Of a stretch of DNA of 64,000 bases, positions 51,584 through 60,110 are shown piece by piece. Position 1 is the stretch's first letter; every line of letters begins with the position of its first letter. This stretch comes from an uncultured Pelagibacteraceae bacterium. GTDB lineage: Bacteria; Pseudomonadota; Alphaproteobacteria; Pelagibacterales; AG-422-B15. The notes beneath the pieces are model-generated. The model was not told where the DNA came from. It was given only the letters and a program-made list of their open reading frames with translations, and searched no databases. The translations under genes were made by a program, and so were the position numbers. Location: NCBI GenBank assembly GCA_902619105.1, contig CACNCV010000003.1, positions 116,311 to 180,310 of the forward strand. Reading direction: 5' to 3'.

Positions 51584-53097
51584 ACAAAGGCCTTTTGTGA
51601 TTTCAAGATAACACTTCGTGTTTCAGATGGATTTATTACTGCATCAATTTCAAGGTGAGCAGCAGCTTCTATGGCTTTACCTTTATCATAGAGTTTTTCA
51701 ACTAGACTATTGAATAATTCCTCTCTTTTTGAATTATCTTCAATCTTTTCTAACTCTTTTTTAAACCCAAGTTTTACAGCTCCCTCTAACCCCATTGCTC
51801 CAAACTCTCCTGTTGGCCATGCTGCTGTATATACTGGCTCATGAAGACTACCACCAACCATTGCCTGAGCTCCAAGTCCATATCCTTTTCTTAAAAAAAT
51901 AGCTGTTAGAGGTACTTTTACTTTTGATCCTATCTTGAAGAGATTTGACATTCTTCTAACAGCTCCTTCTTTCTCACTGTCTGGTCCAACCATAAATCCA
52001 GGCGTATCAACAAGAGAGATAATTGGTAAGCCATATTCACTACATATTTCAATAAAAGAAGATGCTTTGTCTGCTCCTTCGGAGTCAATTGCACCACCTA
52101 AATGTTGACTATCATTTGCCAATAACCCAAAAGGCTTTCCCTCTATTCTAATAAAGCATGTAACAATACCTTTTCCGTAATCAGGTCTTATTTCAGTAAA
52201 TTGTTCAATATCAGAAATTATTTTTATAATATCTCGAACTGGATAAGACCATCTCCTATCTTTGGGCATAATATCACTAAGCTTTGTCTGATCATCAGCT
52301 TTCCAATCTTTAATTTCACCTTGAAAGTATGAGAGTATTTTCTTTGCAATATTAGTTGCGTCTTTCTCGTTTTCAGCAACATAATCAATTACTCCATTAT
52401 TTTTCTGAACATCCGTCGGCCCTATTTCTTTTGGATCAAACTTTCCAAGTCCACCACCTTCAATCATTGCAGGACCTGCCATTCCAATCCAAGAATTCTT
52501 TGTAGCAATTCTGATATCCGCACTTCCAAAAAGAGCTGCATTGCCAGCAAAGCAAAATCCATTATTTATAGCAATTCTCAAACATCTACCGTACAAGCTC
52601 GCCCAAAGTGCAAATGAAGGCACATGTAAACCAGCAACAGATGTTGTTACATCTGTATCACCAGGTCTTCCACCTCCACCTTCAGTATAAATGACTATTG
52701 GAAGTTTAAACTCTTTTGCTTTTTCACACATGCGATCAAGTTTCATGTGGTGAAAAAAACCTTGAGTACCTGCCAATACTGAGTAGTCGTAAACTATACT
52801 GACTGCATCAGATTTTTCTTCACCAATTAGATCAGAATTGATTTTACAAAAACCTGTAATGATACCATCTGCTGTAGTATCAATTTGAAGATCTTCATAT
52901 TTTCTTCTGTTTCTTTGAGCTGCTACCGCAAAAGCTCCGTACTCTAAAAAACTTTGATCATCAACCAAGTGATCGAGATTTTCTCTTGCTGTTCTTAATC
53001 CAAGTTTATGCCTTTTATTTTTTGCTTCAATTCGAGTTTCATCACTTAATTTTTCTAGTCTATCAAGAAATTGAGACAAATTAGGATTATCGGTCAT
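51580..53097 (-). CDS. Acyl-CoA carboxylase carboxyltransferase subunit
   Basis: 505 residues with the two-lobed crotonase-type carboxyltransferase fold (PccB/AccB family). N-lobe: 'EGGGGRPGDTDV' and 'CFAGNAALFGSADIRIA'; C-lobe: 'ANDSQHLGGAIDSEGADKA', 'LVDTPGFMVGPDSEKEGAVRRMS' region and 'YGLGAQAMVGG'. No biotin carboxylase or biotin carrier gene lies within the window, although such subunits normally are nearby. It lies 6 bp from the cytochrome b561 gene and overlaps the isomerase gene, so a small three-gene operon is likely. Acyl-CoA substrate unknown. Confidence 0.85.
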   Translation of the reverse strand: MTDNPNLSQFLDRLEKLSDETRIEAKNKRHKLGLRTARENLDHLVDDQSFLEYGAFAVAAQRNRRKYEDLQIDTTADGIITGFCKINSDLIGEEKSDAVSIVYDYSVLAGTQGFFHHMKLDRMCEKAKEFKLPIVIYTEGGGGRPGDTDVTTSVAGLHVPSFALWASLYGRCLRIAINNGFCFAGNAALFGSADIRIATKNSWIGMAGPAMIEGGGLGKFDPKEIGPTDVQKNNGVIDYVAENEKDATNIAKKILSYFQGEIKDWKADDQTKLSDIMPKDRRWSYPVRDIIKIISDIEQFTEIRPDYGKGIVTCFIRIEGKPFGLLANDSQHLGGAIDSEGADKASSFIEICSEYGLPIISLVDTPGFMVGPDSEKEGAVRRMSNLFKIGSKVKVPLTAIFLRKGYGLGAQAMVGGSLHEPVYTAAWPTGEFGAMGLEGAVKLGFKKELEKIEDNSKREELFNSLVEKLYDKGKAIEAAAHLEIDAVINPSETRSVILKSQKAFV

Positions 53098-53103
53098 CTT
53101 TTA

Positions 53104-53631
53104 TCACAGCATTTTTTTTAATATAGGGTCTTTTTGTATGAGATGATGATACACAACAGCCCCTAAATGAATAGTGAAAAGAAGTACCAAAAAATAGGCT
53201 GAAATAACATGAACAACGTGGAATTGGTCCGCAAGTTCGTAGTTAAAATAGTCAATGTAGACCTTAGATATAATAAAATTTACTTCTTCTCCAGAAAGTA
53301 AAAGTTTTAAGATTCCACTGATTGTAATCAAAAGAAGCGTAACATAAAATAGTCCATGTACTGCTTTTGATGCTATCAATTGTAATTTATTTACAGCTGA
53401 ATTTATCGGCTTGGGATTTAAAAATTTCCAAATCAATCTGAGTAACGTTAAATAAAAAATACTTATGCCAATAACAATATGTATATTTTCAACTGTTAAT
53501 TTAAATTCAGAAAACTCCAAATTATCCAAATAAAGTCCTAAAGGTAGTTGAAATAATAAAATTAAAAAAGTGAGCCAGTGAAAGGCTCGAGCAAGAACTC
53601 CATAAGTACTATTGTCATTTTTAATTTTCAT
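53104..53631 (-). CDS. Cytochrome b561 family protein
   Basis: 175 residues with four membrane helices. Haem-ligating histidines are present in 'RAFHWLTFLI' (about 18), 'ENIHIVIGISIF' (about 50) and 'DQFHVVHVISAY' (about 135-138), the b561 pattern, with an N-terminal 'DNSTYGVLARAFHW' typical of the family. Would transfer electrons across or within the membrane, probably to quinone. It is divergent from a cytochrome c' gene 16 bp away, suggesting the two form one electron-transfer pair. Confidence 0.85.
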   Translation of the reverse strand: MKIKNDNSTYGVLARAFHWLTFLILLFQLPLGLYLDNLEFSEFKLTVENIHIVIGISIFYLTLLRLIWKFLNPKPINSAVNKLQLIASKAVHGLFYVTLLLITISGILKLLLSGEEVNFIISKVYIDYFNYELADQFHVVHVISAYFLVLLFTIHLGAVVYHHLIQKDPILKKML

Positions 53632-53647
53632 AATATATATTTAAAAT

Positions 53648-54100
53648 ATGAGAATAATTTTGCAAATACTGCTTTCATCAATTTTAGCTTCTCTATTTTT
53701 TGTTTTTATTAGTTTTGCTGACGACCATGGAAAAATTATAAAAGAAAGAAAATCATTATTTAAGCAAAATTATAGTCATGCAAAGAGAATGTCTGCAGAA
53801 ATAGCAAAAGGTAACAATGATAAAGTAATAGAGCTTTCCGAAAAAATGAGCGTCAATTATGATAAGCTCATCGACCTTTTTCCTGATAATTCAAAAACAG
53901 GTTATGATACAGAAGCTTTGCCAACTATTTGGCTTCAAAAAGATGAATTTAATGCTTTGATGATTGAAACCTCAGACAAAGTCAAAAAATTTACCCAAAT
54001 TGCTGCTAACCTTACAGGAGATGAATTAAAAGAGGCTCAAAAGAATTTAATTTGGTCAAGTTGCAAAGCTTGCCATGATAAATTTAGAATGCCTCACTAG
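53648..54100 (+). CDS. Cytochrome c'/c-556-like protein
   Basis: 150 residues: signal peptide (1-25), helical bundle, and a haem c site Cys139-Lys-Ala-Cys142-His143 near the C-terminus, the layout of cytochrome c' and c-556. 'SAEIAKGNNDKVIELSEKMS' and 'IWLQKDEFNALM' match the helices. Periplasmic. Role as electron carrier or NO/CO binder is not resolved. Divergent from cytochrome b561; its stop shares CTAG with the yjbQ stop. Confidence 0.85.
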   Translation: MRIILQILLSSILASLFFVFISFADDHGKIIKERKSLFKQNYSHAKRMSAEIAKGNNDKVIELSEKMSVNYDKLIDLFPDNSKTGYDTEALPTIWLQKDEFNALMIETSDKVKKFTQIAANLTGDELKEAQKNLIWSSCKACHDKFRMPH

Positions 54101-54519
54101 GCTATCACTGTCATTGAAATAATTCTTTTTATCCCAAGATCATTATTCTTGTACCGGTGCTCAAATAAATACACTCCTTGCCATATGCCAAGATCAAGTT
54201 TTTTTTCTTTAATTGGAATACTCAGTGTTGTGTTAGTCAGTGAAGATTTAATATGTGCAGGCATATCATCCGGACCCTCCTCACTGTGTAAGTAATTATC
54301 GTTTTCGGGTACTATTTTATCGTAGTAATTTTCTAAATCTTTAAGAACGTTCGGATCCGCATTTTCCTGAATAATTAGAGAGGCTGAAGTATGTTTGATA
54401 AATATAGTACAGATACCTTTCGATATTCTATGTTTGCTTATAGCTTGATTAATAATATCTGTAATATTGTAGAGGCCTTTACCTTCAACTACTATTTCAA
54501 GTTCTTTTTGAATTAACAT
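54097..54519 (-). CDS. yjbQ: YjbQ/UPF0047 family protein
   Basis: 140 residues. Family blocks 'GICTIFIKHTSASLIIQENADP' in content (about 36-57) and 'EGPDDMPAHIKSSL' with 'LGIWQGVYLFEHR' near the end identify YjbQ/UPF0047. Members have a thiamin-phosphate-synthase-like activity by complementation; the physiological role is uncertain. Convergent with cytochrome c' and divergent from selO (44 bp apart). Confidence 0.88.
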   Translation of the reverse strand: MLIQKELEIVVEGKGLYNITDIINQAISKHRISKGICTIFIKHTSASLIIQENADPNVLKDLENYYDKIVPENDNYLHSEEGPDDMPAHIKSSLTNTTLSIPIKEKKLDLGIWQGVYLFEHRYKNNDLGIKRIISMTVIA

Positions 54520-54563
54520 TTTGATATAAATATATGTAAAATTAAATTAAGTTTACAGCAACA

Positions 54564-56024
54564 ATGAAGAATAATGTATCCCTTTCTGATTCAGGTTGGA
54601 ATTTACAAAGTAATTATACCCAAATATCTGATAAACTGTTTTCGGAATTGAAACCAGATATAGTTACTAATCCAAGTACTGTTATTATTAATAATGAACT
54701 GGCTAAAAAGCTTGGCTTAAATTTAAAAGGTATCTCAGAAAAAGACTTATCCAGTTTATTCTCAGGAAATACACTGCCTCATGGTTCAAAGCCATTTGCA
54801 CAGGCTTATGCAGGGCATCAATTTGGGCAATTTACAATTCTCGGTGACGGTAGGGCCCATATCGTTGGTGAGCAAGTAACCCCAGAGGGTGAAATATTTG
54901 ATATTCAGTATAAAGGTTCGGGGCGTACACCTTATTCAAGGGGAGGAGATGGTAAGGCTGCATTGGGGCCAATGTTACGTGAATATCTAATTAGTGAAGC
55001 GATGTATCATTTAGGTATTCCAACTACGAGAAGTTTGGCGGTTGTTGAAACTGGTGAAAAAGTCTACCGAGAAGTCCCTTTAAAAGGATCAATATTAACT
55101 CGGGTAGCAAGTAGTCATATTAGAATCGGTACTTACCAATTTTTGGCAGCGCACAAAGATTATGAAGGCATGCAAGCTCTTTTAGATTTTTCTATAAAAA
55201 GACATTTTCGTAATTTGAAATTTTCTAAAAATGTAACTGTTGAATTTATTCAAGCTGTTATGCAGAAACAAATCAAATTGATAGTGGACTGGATGCGAGT
55301 TGGATTCATTCATGGTGTTATGAATACAGACAATTCAACGATATCTGGAGAGACAATTGATTATGGGCCTTGTGCTTTTATGGATAGCTATGATGCTGGG
55401 ACAGTCTTTAGCTCTATTGATACGCAAGGAAGATACTCTTTTGCTAATCAACCCTCCATAATTCATTGGAATTTAGTAAGGTTGGCAGAGAGCTTGCTAC
55501 CTCTCATTGATAAAAATGAGAAGAAATCAATTGAAATTGCTCAAAATACACTAAATGAGTTCAGTTCTTTATTTAAAAATGAATGGCTTCAAATGATGAG
55601 AAAAAAAATAGGTATTGAGGATCGGAGTGAAGAAGATGAAGAACTTATTAGTAACTTAGTCAATTGGATGCAAAATAAAAGCCCAGATTTTACAAATACT
55701 TTTTGTAATTTGATGAATTATAATCATGCAAATGATGAAGTGTTTAGTGACGATGATTTTGGCACCTGGAAAAAAAATTGGCAAGAAAGAGTTAATAATA
55801 AAGAATATTTAAAAACGATGACAAATACTAATCCCGTTTTAATCCCTAGAAATTATTTAGTTGAGGAAGCACTTAATGAGGCCGAAATGAAAGGTCAACT
55901 TAATAAATTTAATGATCTTAACAAAGCAATTTCATTGCCTTATCAGATAGAAAAAGTAAATATAAAATACCTAACTACACCTAGCAAAACTAATATTCCC
56001 TACAAAACTTTTTGTGGAACTTAA
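54564..56024 (+). CDS. selO: SelO family protein AMPylase (YdiU)
   Basis: 486 residues, a pseudokinase that transfers AMP to protein hydroxyls, known in E. coli for redox control. Family segments are 'SKPFAQAYAGHQFGQFTILGDGRA' (about 75-98), 'YKGSGRTPYSRGGDGKAALG', 'GVMNTDNSTISGETIDYGPCAFMD' and a C-terminal 'FCGT' with Cys484, the residue equivalent to the selenocysteine of mitochondrial SelO. Length is as usual. No catalytic loss noted. Stop shares TTAA with the convergent permease. Confidence 0.95.
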   Translation: MKNNVSLSDSGWNLQSNYTQISDKLFSELKPDIVTNPSTVIINNELAKKLGLNLKGISEKDLSSLFSGNTLPHGSKPFAQAYAGHQFGQFTILGDGRAHIVGEQVTPEGEIFDIQYKGSGRTPYSRGGDGKAALGPMLREYLISEAMYHLGIPTTRSLAVVETGEKVYREVPLKGSILTRVASSHIRIGTYQFLAAHKDYEGMQALLDFSIKRHFRNLKFSKNVTVEFIQAVMQKQIKLIVDWMRVGFIHGVMNTDNSTISGETIDYGPCAFMDSYDAGTVFSSIDTQGRYSFANQPSIIHWNLVRLAESLLPLIDKNEKKSIEIAQNTLNEFSSLFKNEWLQMMRKKIGIEDRSEEDEELISNLVNWMQNKSPDFTNTFCNLMNYNHANDEVFSDDDFGTWKKNWQERVNNKEYLKTMTNTNPVLIPRNYLVEEALNEAEMKGQLNKFNDLNKAISLPYQIEKVNIKYLTTPSKTNIPYKTFCGT

Positions 56025-56779
56025 TATACTTTAAGTTTTTTTTCGAGGCGTCTCACCAAAAAAGAAACAATTAAAATAAGAACCAAATATTCTAAAACTA
56101 GAAAAGTATATATTTCTAAAGGTCGATATTGACTAACTACTAGTTCATTTGCTTTTCGTGTTAGTTCGTTCAGGCCAATAATTGATACCAAAGAGGACAT
56201 CTTCAGCATGTACACAAATTGGTTACCTAATGCGGGTAGTATTATTCGAACTGCTTGAGGGAGCGTTATATAATAAAAAATATGGAAAAAACTCATTCCC
56301 ATAGAAGAACCCGCCTCTTTCTGACCTTTCGGAACTGCCTGAATGCCAGATCTAAAGATCTCAGCAATAAAAGGACTTTCACATATGCTTAATGCGATTA
56401 TACCTGCAGTAAATGCAGTGAAATTAAGGTTTAGTAAAACTGGTAAACCATAATAAACCCATAAAATCATAACTAAGACAGGTATCGCTCGGACAATTTC
56501 AGTGTAGCCAATATTAATAGCATTAAGCGTTCTATTTTTTGTTATGCTGGCCACTGAAACAATCAGACCTAAAATTATTGCTATTGTAATTGAAATAACA
56601 GAAAGAATAATTGTATATCCAAGTCCTCCAATCAAAAATTCAATATTTGATAGTCCAATTTTGTTATTAGGTAAAATAACATACCAGCCCCATTGATAAT
56701 TTGATGTACAGCCTACAAATACAAAAAAAGTCAAAAGTATAATGAAGATTTTCATATTTTTAGTAATATTGAAATTCAT
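56021..56779 (-). CDS. Amino-acid ABC transporter permease (HisM/GlnP type)
   Basis: 252 residues. After an N-terminal hydrophobic segment with a lipobox-like 'FVFVGC', the family's TM core follows: 'GLGYTIILSVISITIAIILGLIVS' in content, 'RAIPVLVMILWVYYGLP', and the EAA loop 'QKEAGSSMGMSFFHIFYYITLPQAVRIILPALGN'. Such permeases work with a solute-binding protein and an ATPase; the binding protein is divergently encoded 75 bp away, but no ATPase gene lies within the window. A start 8 codons downstream (ATG 56755) is an alternative. Confidence 0.85.
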   Translation of the reverse strand: MNFNITKNMKIFIILLTFFVFVGCTSNYQWGWYVILPNNKIGLSNIEFLIGGLGYTIILSVISITIAIILGLIVSVASITKNRTLNAINIGYTEIVRAIPVLVMILWVYYGLPVLLNLNFTAFTAGIIALSICESPFIAEIFRSGIQAVPKGQKEAGSSMGMSFFHIFYYITLPQAVRIILPALGNQFVYMLKMSSLVSIIGLNELTRKANELVVSQYRPLEIYTFLVLEYLVLILIVSFLVRRLEKKLKVY

Positions 56780-56854
56780 GATAAAAAATATAATTATAAT
56801 ATTTAAATATAAACGTATAATTTTTTAAAAAAATATTAAAAAAGGAAAAATCAA

Positions 56855-57619
56855 ATGAAGCTCATTCAAGCCCTATTAATCTCTTTAGCGTTATTTACCT
56901 CGTCTTTATCCAATGCATCAACACTTGATGAAATTATGCAAACAGGCGTGCTAAAAGTAGGAACGACTGGCGATTTTCCAGGCTGGAGCTTTATGAATCC
57001 TGAAACTAATGAATACGAAGGTTACGATATTGATGTAGCAAAAAAATTAGCTGAAGATATGGGAGTTGATATTGAATTTGTAGCAACAGATTGGAAAAAT
57101 CTTGTTTCGGGTGTGGTGGCTTCTAAATACCATATGACATCAAGCGCTTCTATAACAACACAGAGAGCACTCACAGCCGGGTATTCAGATTCATATTATG
57201 GTACCGGAACAGTTGCAATGACACTTTCTAAAAATTCAGAAAAAATTACGAGTTGGGATAATATTAATAACTCTGACACAACGGTTGCAGTTACGCTTGG
57301 TACTGTTTTTGAAAATGAAGCGAAAAAATCATTTCCTGACTCTAAAATTGTAATGGTAGAAGCTCCTGCACGTGAATATCAAGAAGTTTTATCGGGTAGA
57401 GCCGATGTATCATTGACAAGTAAAGTCGATGCTATGAAGCTGATTAATTTATACCCTGAGCTGTCAATTATCAATATTGATGAACCTAAAAATGCCAAGC
57501 TTTTTGCAATTCTATTACCAAGAGGTGATCAAGAATGGATAAACTTTATTAATCATTGGATTTCAGATCAAAAAAATAAAGGTTTTTTTAATCAAACCGC
57601 ATCTAAGTTTGGTTTATAA
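56855..57619 (+). CDS. ABC amino-acid-binding protein (cyclohexadienyl dehydratase-like)
   Basis: 254 residues: signal peptide (1-21), then a periplasmic binding protein type 2 domain. 'GVLKVGTTGDFPGWSFMNP', 'GYDIDVAKKLAEDMGV' and 'ADWKNLVSGVVASKYHM'-type segments are near those of periplasmic cyclohexadienyl dehydratase (PheC) as well as amino-acid binding proteins. The divergent permease next door favours transport. The 3' end overlaps the convergent MATE gene by 28 bp, the deepest such overlap in the window. Ligand unknown. Confidence 0.8.
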   Translation: MKLIQALLISLALFTSSLSNASTLDEIMQTGVLKVGTTGDFPGWSFMNPETNEYEGYDIDVAKKLAEDMGVDIEFVATDWKNLVSGVVASKYHMTSSASITTQRALTAGYSDSYYGTGTVAMTLSKNSEKITSWDNINNSDTTVAVTLGTVFENEAKKSFPDSKIVMVEAPAREYQEVLSGRADVSLTSKVDAMKLINLYPELSIINIDEPKNAKLFAILLPRGDQEWINFINHWISDQKNKGFFNQTASKFGL

Positions 57620-58953
57620 TTTTTTTGCATAAGATCAATTTGGTATACTGAAAATTTGTAAACAGCGGCTGCGAATACATAGTTAATTGTTAATACAACT
57701 AAAAACATTGTAGTAAAATTAACTTGTAGATAAAGAACTGCTACTGAAAGTCCGCAAACTGGTAGTATAATCATTCTCATTAAATTAATTACCATTTGAT
57801 AATTTGGTTTTTTAAGCCCTTGAAGTAATGCTGATGATATAAAGAAAATTGGATAGCAGGGTCCTGCAAATGCAGCAATTTTTAAATAAGTGGATCCATA
57901 AAAAATAATTTCATCATTATCACTAAAAAAATACATTATGTAATCTGATGAAAAAAAAACAAATAGTCCGCAGATACCCATAAATAGAGTGCCATAAAAA
58001 ATTGATCTAGTATATGTTTCATGAATTCTGACAAAATTCATGGCACCAAAATTTTGACCAACTAAAGCAAGTGTTGATGCATTTAAGCCTAATACAGGCA
58101 ATAAAAAAAGTTGTTCAAAGCGAATAGCTGCACCGTACCCGCCAGCGGAGTAATCCCCATAAGTTGAAACATAAAATAATAATACAAAAACCCCTAAACC
58201 AATAAGCATCATTGAAATTGTAGCGGGAATTGTTTGACTCAATATTTCTTTTTGCAAATTATATTTTGGGATAAAACATTCAGGATTTAGAAATTTTTTT
58301 AAATTCGTCTTATTCACTTTTAAAATAATATATATAAGGCCGAAAAGCTGTGAGCACAGTGTTGCTAAAGCTATGCCCTTAATTCCCATTGCAGGGATAA
58401 AATATAATCCATAAATGAATATTGGATTTAAAACTAAATTAAGGAAAAATGTGATTATCAAAACATTTCTCAAAGACTTCGTATCCCCTCTTGAAACTAG
58501 AAAGGAATTAATAGTTAATTGTAAGAAGAATAGAGAGGCACCAAGAAAAATTATATCCATGTAATCTTTTGCATAGAATATAATTTCAGGATTTGTTTTT
58601 AAAAATTTCAGAATAGGCCCAGTTCCATAAATTCCAACCAATGTCACCAAAAATGATATGATTAAACTGGTAAGAATAGCCTGTGCAAGAAGAAGAGATG
58701 CTTTTTTTTCGTCATTTTTTCCAATAGCATTTGAAATTAATGCTGTAACGCCTATAGATAAACCTGCCGTAAAGCCAATTATTATAAAGTAAATTGGAAA
58801 TGATTTCGCAATTGCTGTAATAGCATCAGGGGAAATTAATCCTGCAAACTTAACATCTACTATATTATAGAGAGTTTGAAAAAGTGTTCCAATACTTGAA
58901 GGTATTGCAATTTGCCTTATTAAAGTTGGAATATTATCTTTAATTAAGTCCAT
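57592..58953 (-). CDS. MATE-family multidrug/metabolite efflux transporter
   Basis: 453 residues, twelve hydrophobic segments in two MatE repeats. 'PSSIGTLFQTLYNIVDVKFAG' (about 18-38) and 'PATISMMLIGLGVF' are the starts of the two repeats, and 'GLNASTLALVGQNFGAMNFVR' the second conserved region. Uses Na+ or H+ to export organic cations or other compounds. Substrate unknown. Confidence 0.85.
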   Translation of the reverse strand: MDLIKDNIPTLIRQIAIPSSIGTLFQTLYNIVDVKFAGLISPDAITAIAKSFPIYFIIIGFTAGLSIGVTALISNAIGKNDEKKASLLLAQAILTSLIISFLVTLVGIYGTGPILKFLKTNPEIIFYAKDYMDIIFLGASLFFLQLTINSFLVSRGDTKSLRNVLIITFFLNLVLNPIFIYGLYFIPAMGIKGIALATLCSQLFGLIYIILKVNKTNLKKFLNPECFIPKYNLQKEILSQTIPATISMMLIGLGVFVLLFYVSTYGDYSAGGYGAAIRFEQLFLLPVLGLNASTLALVGQNFGAMNFVRIHETYTRSIFYGTLFMGICGLFVFFSSDYIMYFFSDNDEIIFYGSTYLKIAAFAGPCYPIFFISSALLQGLKKPNYQMVINLMRMIILPVCGLSVAVLYLQVNFTTMFLVVLTINYVFAAAVYKFSVYQIDLMQKNYKPNLDAV

Positions 58954-59037
58954 AAAATCAAGTCATACCTTCTATTTAGATATTAGTATTTTACAAATAT
59001 AAACATAAAGTTAATTTAATTATTATTATTAAAACAA

Positions 59038-59066
59038 TTTACTTTTAGTCCATATGTAGCTATAAG
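59038..59066 (+). promoter_or_regulatory. Promoter of the cold-shock gene
   Basis: TTTACT (59038-59043), 17 bp, TATAAG (59061-59066). It gives a leader of about 73 nt from near 59073 to the ATG at 59146, containing the stem described below. The upstream 60 bp are almost only A and T. Confidence 0.5.
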
Positions 59067-59090
59067 ATCCGTCTAAAGATTACGTTTTTG

Positions 59091-59137
59091 TTCCTTTTTC
59101 TGGAGTAATACGAAGTCTAAATTAACTTAAAAAGGAA
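59091..59137 (+). promoter_or_regulatory. Leader stem covering the ribosome binding site of the cold-shock gene
   Basis: TTCCTTTTT (59091-59099) is perfectly complementary to AAAAAGGAA (59129-59137). The second arm contains the Shine-Dalgarno AAGGAA (59132-59137), 8 bp before the start ATG. The 29-nt loop is CUGG...AACTT in content. The AU-rich, weak stem could melt or rearrange with temperature, as in cspA-type thermosensors; this is an inference. Confidence 0.6.
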
Positions 59138-59145
59138 TAACAAAT

Positions 59146-59352
59146 ATGGCTACTGGTACTGTTAAATGGTTTAATCCAAAAAAAGGTTATGGCTTTATTG
59201 CCCCTGAAGAAGGCGATAAAGATATCTTTGTTCACATCACAGCTGTTCAAGCTGCGGGTATGAAAAAATTGGATGAAGGTCAGAAACTATCATATGACGC
59301 TGAGGAAAAAGATGGAAAAGTCTCAGCAGTTAATTTACAAGCAGCAGAATAA
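59146..59352 (+). CDS. CspA-family cold shock protein
   Basis: 68 residues, all one cold-shock domain: RNP1 'KGYGFIAP' and RNP2 'DIFVHITAV' are intact, with start 'ATGTVKWFNPKKGYG'. Binds single-stranded RNA/DNA as an RNA chaperone. Strong Shine-Dalgarno with predicted sequestration. Its stop codon is directly adjacent to the stop of the convergent MarR-like gene. Confidence 0.95.
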   Translation: MATGTVKWFNPKKGYGFIAPEEGDKDIFVHITAVQAAGMKKLDEGQKLSYDAEEKDGKVSAVNLQAAE

Positions 59353-59730
59353 TTAAGCAGCTTTATCTATCATATCTAGCCACATCGTGAACTCATCAAT
59401 GAGTTCACCTGATGGCTGGATAATTTTTACTCTTTTATCTTTAGAGCTTACTTGAGTGACAAGTGAGCCTTTACTAATCTCATCGTTTATAAAATTTATA
59501 ATAGTTGCTCTAGATGCAAGGTCTGACATATTCTTCGTCAGATATTCTTTCGTGCACTCAATTTTGTTGATGTTAGAGTCGAAATAAAGTCTCATAATTT
59601 CGTAACATATTCTAATACCATAAACCGATCGACGAAAATGGCTAAGACGGCTAAAAACTTTTCTGTCACCCGCACTTTCAAAAACTTTGATCTGTTTGAT
59701 AACTTGCTCAAAAATTTTTTCAGTTTTCAT
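59353..59730 (-). CDS. MarR-like winged-helix regulator
   Basis: 125 residues from ATG 59730, preceded by AAGAGA; a longer in-frame start (59814) would give an unusual hydrophobic N-terminus and run over the promoter region. The central helix-turn-helix reads 'LTKNMSDLASRATIINFINDEISKGSLV' in content, with a wing 'SSKDKRVKIIQPS', typical of MarR-type transcription factors. Its divergent neighbour is a 75-residue protein across a spacer with an inverted repeat, a possible self-regulatory site. Confidence 0.72.
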   Translation of the reverse strand: MKTEKIFEQVIKQIKVFESAGDRKVFSRLSHFRRSVYGIRICYEIMRLYFDSNINKIECTKEYLTKNMSDLASRATIINFINDEISKGSLVTQVSSKDKRVKIIQPSGELIDEFTMWLDMIDKAA

Positions 59731-59798
59731 AATAAATCTCTTTTTAGGTTTGAATTGTATTATTAAATAGTATGGATAATTATTAATAATAATTATTT

Positions 59799-59819
59799 GC
59801 CAGTTTGGCGGCATATAAT
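59799..59819. promoter_or_regulatory. Inverted repeat and -10 element between the MarR-like gene and the 75-aa gene
   Basis: GCCA-GTT-TGGC (59799-59809) is a perfect inverted repeat and the only GC-containing cluster in a spacer of about 145 bp of AT-rich sequence. TATAAT (59814-59819) follows 4 bp later and fits a start for the 75-aa gene near 59826. Confidence 0.4.
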
Positions 59820-59875
59820 AAGATATAGATTAATAACCTACTGTTTTTATTGATTTAAATAATTAGCATTTATTA

Positions 59876-60103
59876 ATGAACGAAGAAAATAAAAAGAAAG
59901 TGTGGAAACTAATACAAAAAACCGGTGACGAGTTAAAAGGAAAACTACCCGAACACCCATCACATCCAAAAGGTCGTAATCCATATGCCCACATAGCATT
60001 AGAAATTAAGAACCATTTTGGAATGTCTTATAATGAAATTTCAGATGAACGAATACCTGAGCTTGAAAAATTTATATTTTATATTCGTGATAACCCAAAA
60101 TAA
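59876..60103 (+). CDS. Conserved-looking 75-residue protein of unknown function
   Basis: 75 residues, basic, soluble. The sequence has an ordered look: 'LPEHPSHPKGRNPYAHIALEIKN' in content, then 'SYNEISDERIPELEKFIFYI', predicted helical. I do not recognise a family; the 'GRNPYAHI..IK..FG.SY..I.D' pattern looks conserved rather than random. Divergent from the MarR-like gene, so possibly its target. Confidence 0.65.
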   Translation: MNEENKKKVWKLIQKTGDELKGKLPEHPSHPKGRNPYAHIALEIKNHFGMSYNEISDERIPELEKFIFYIRDNPK

Positions 60104-60110
60104 CGAATTT

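Noticed and set aside
56855..57619. Calling the binding protein a cyclohexadienyl dehydratase (pheC)
   Set aside because: The sequence resembles PheC, but a permease of the amino-acid ABC family is divergent next to it; transport is the simpler reading.
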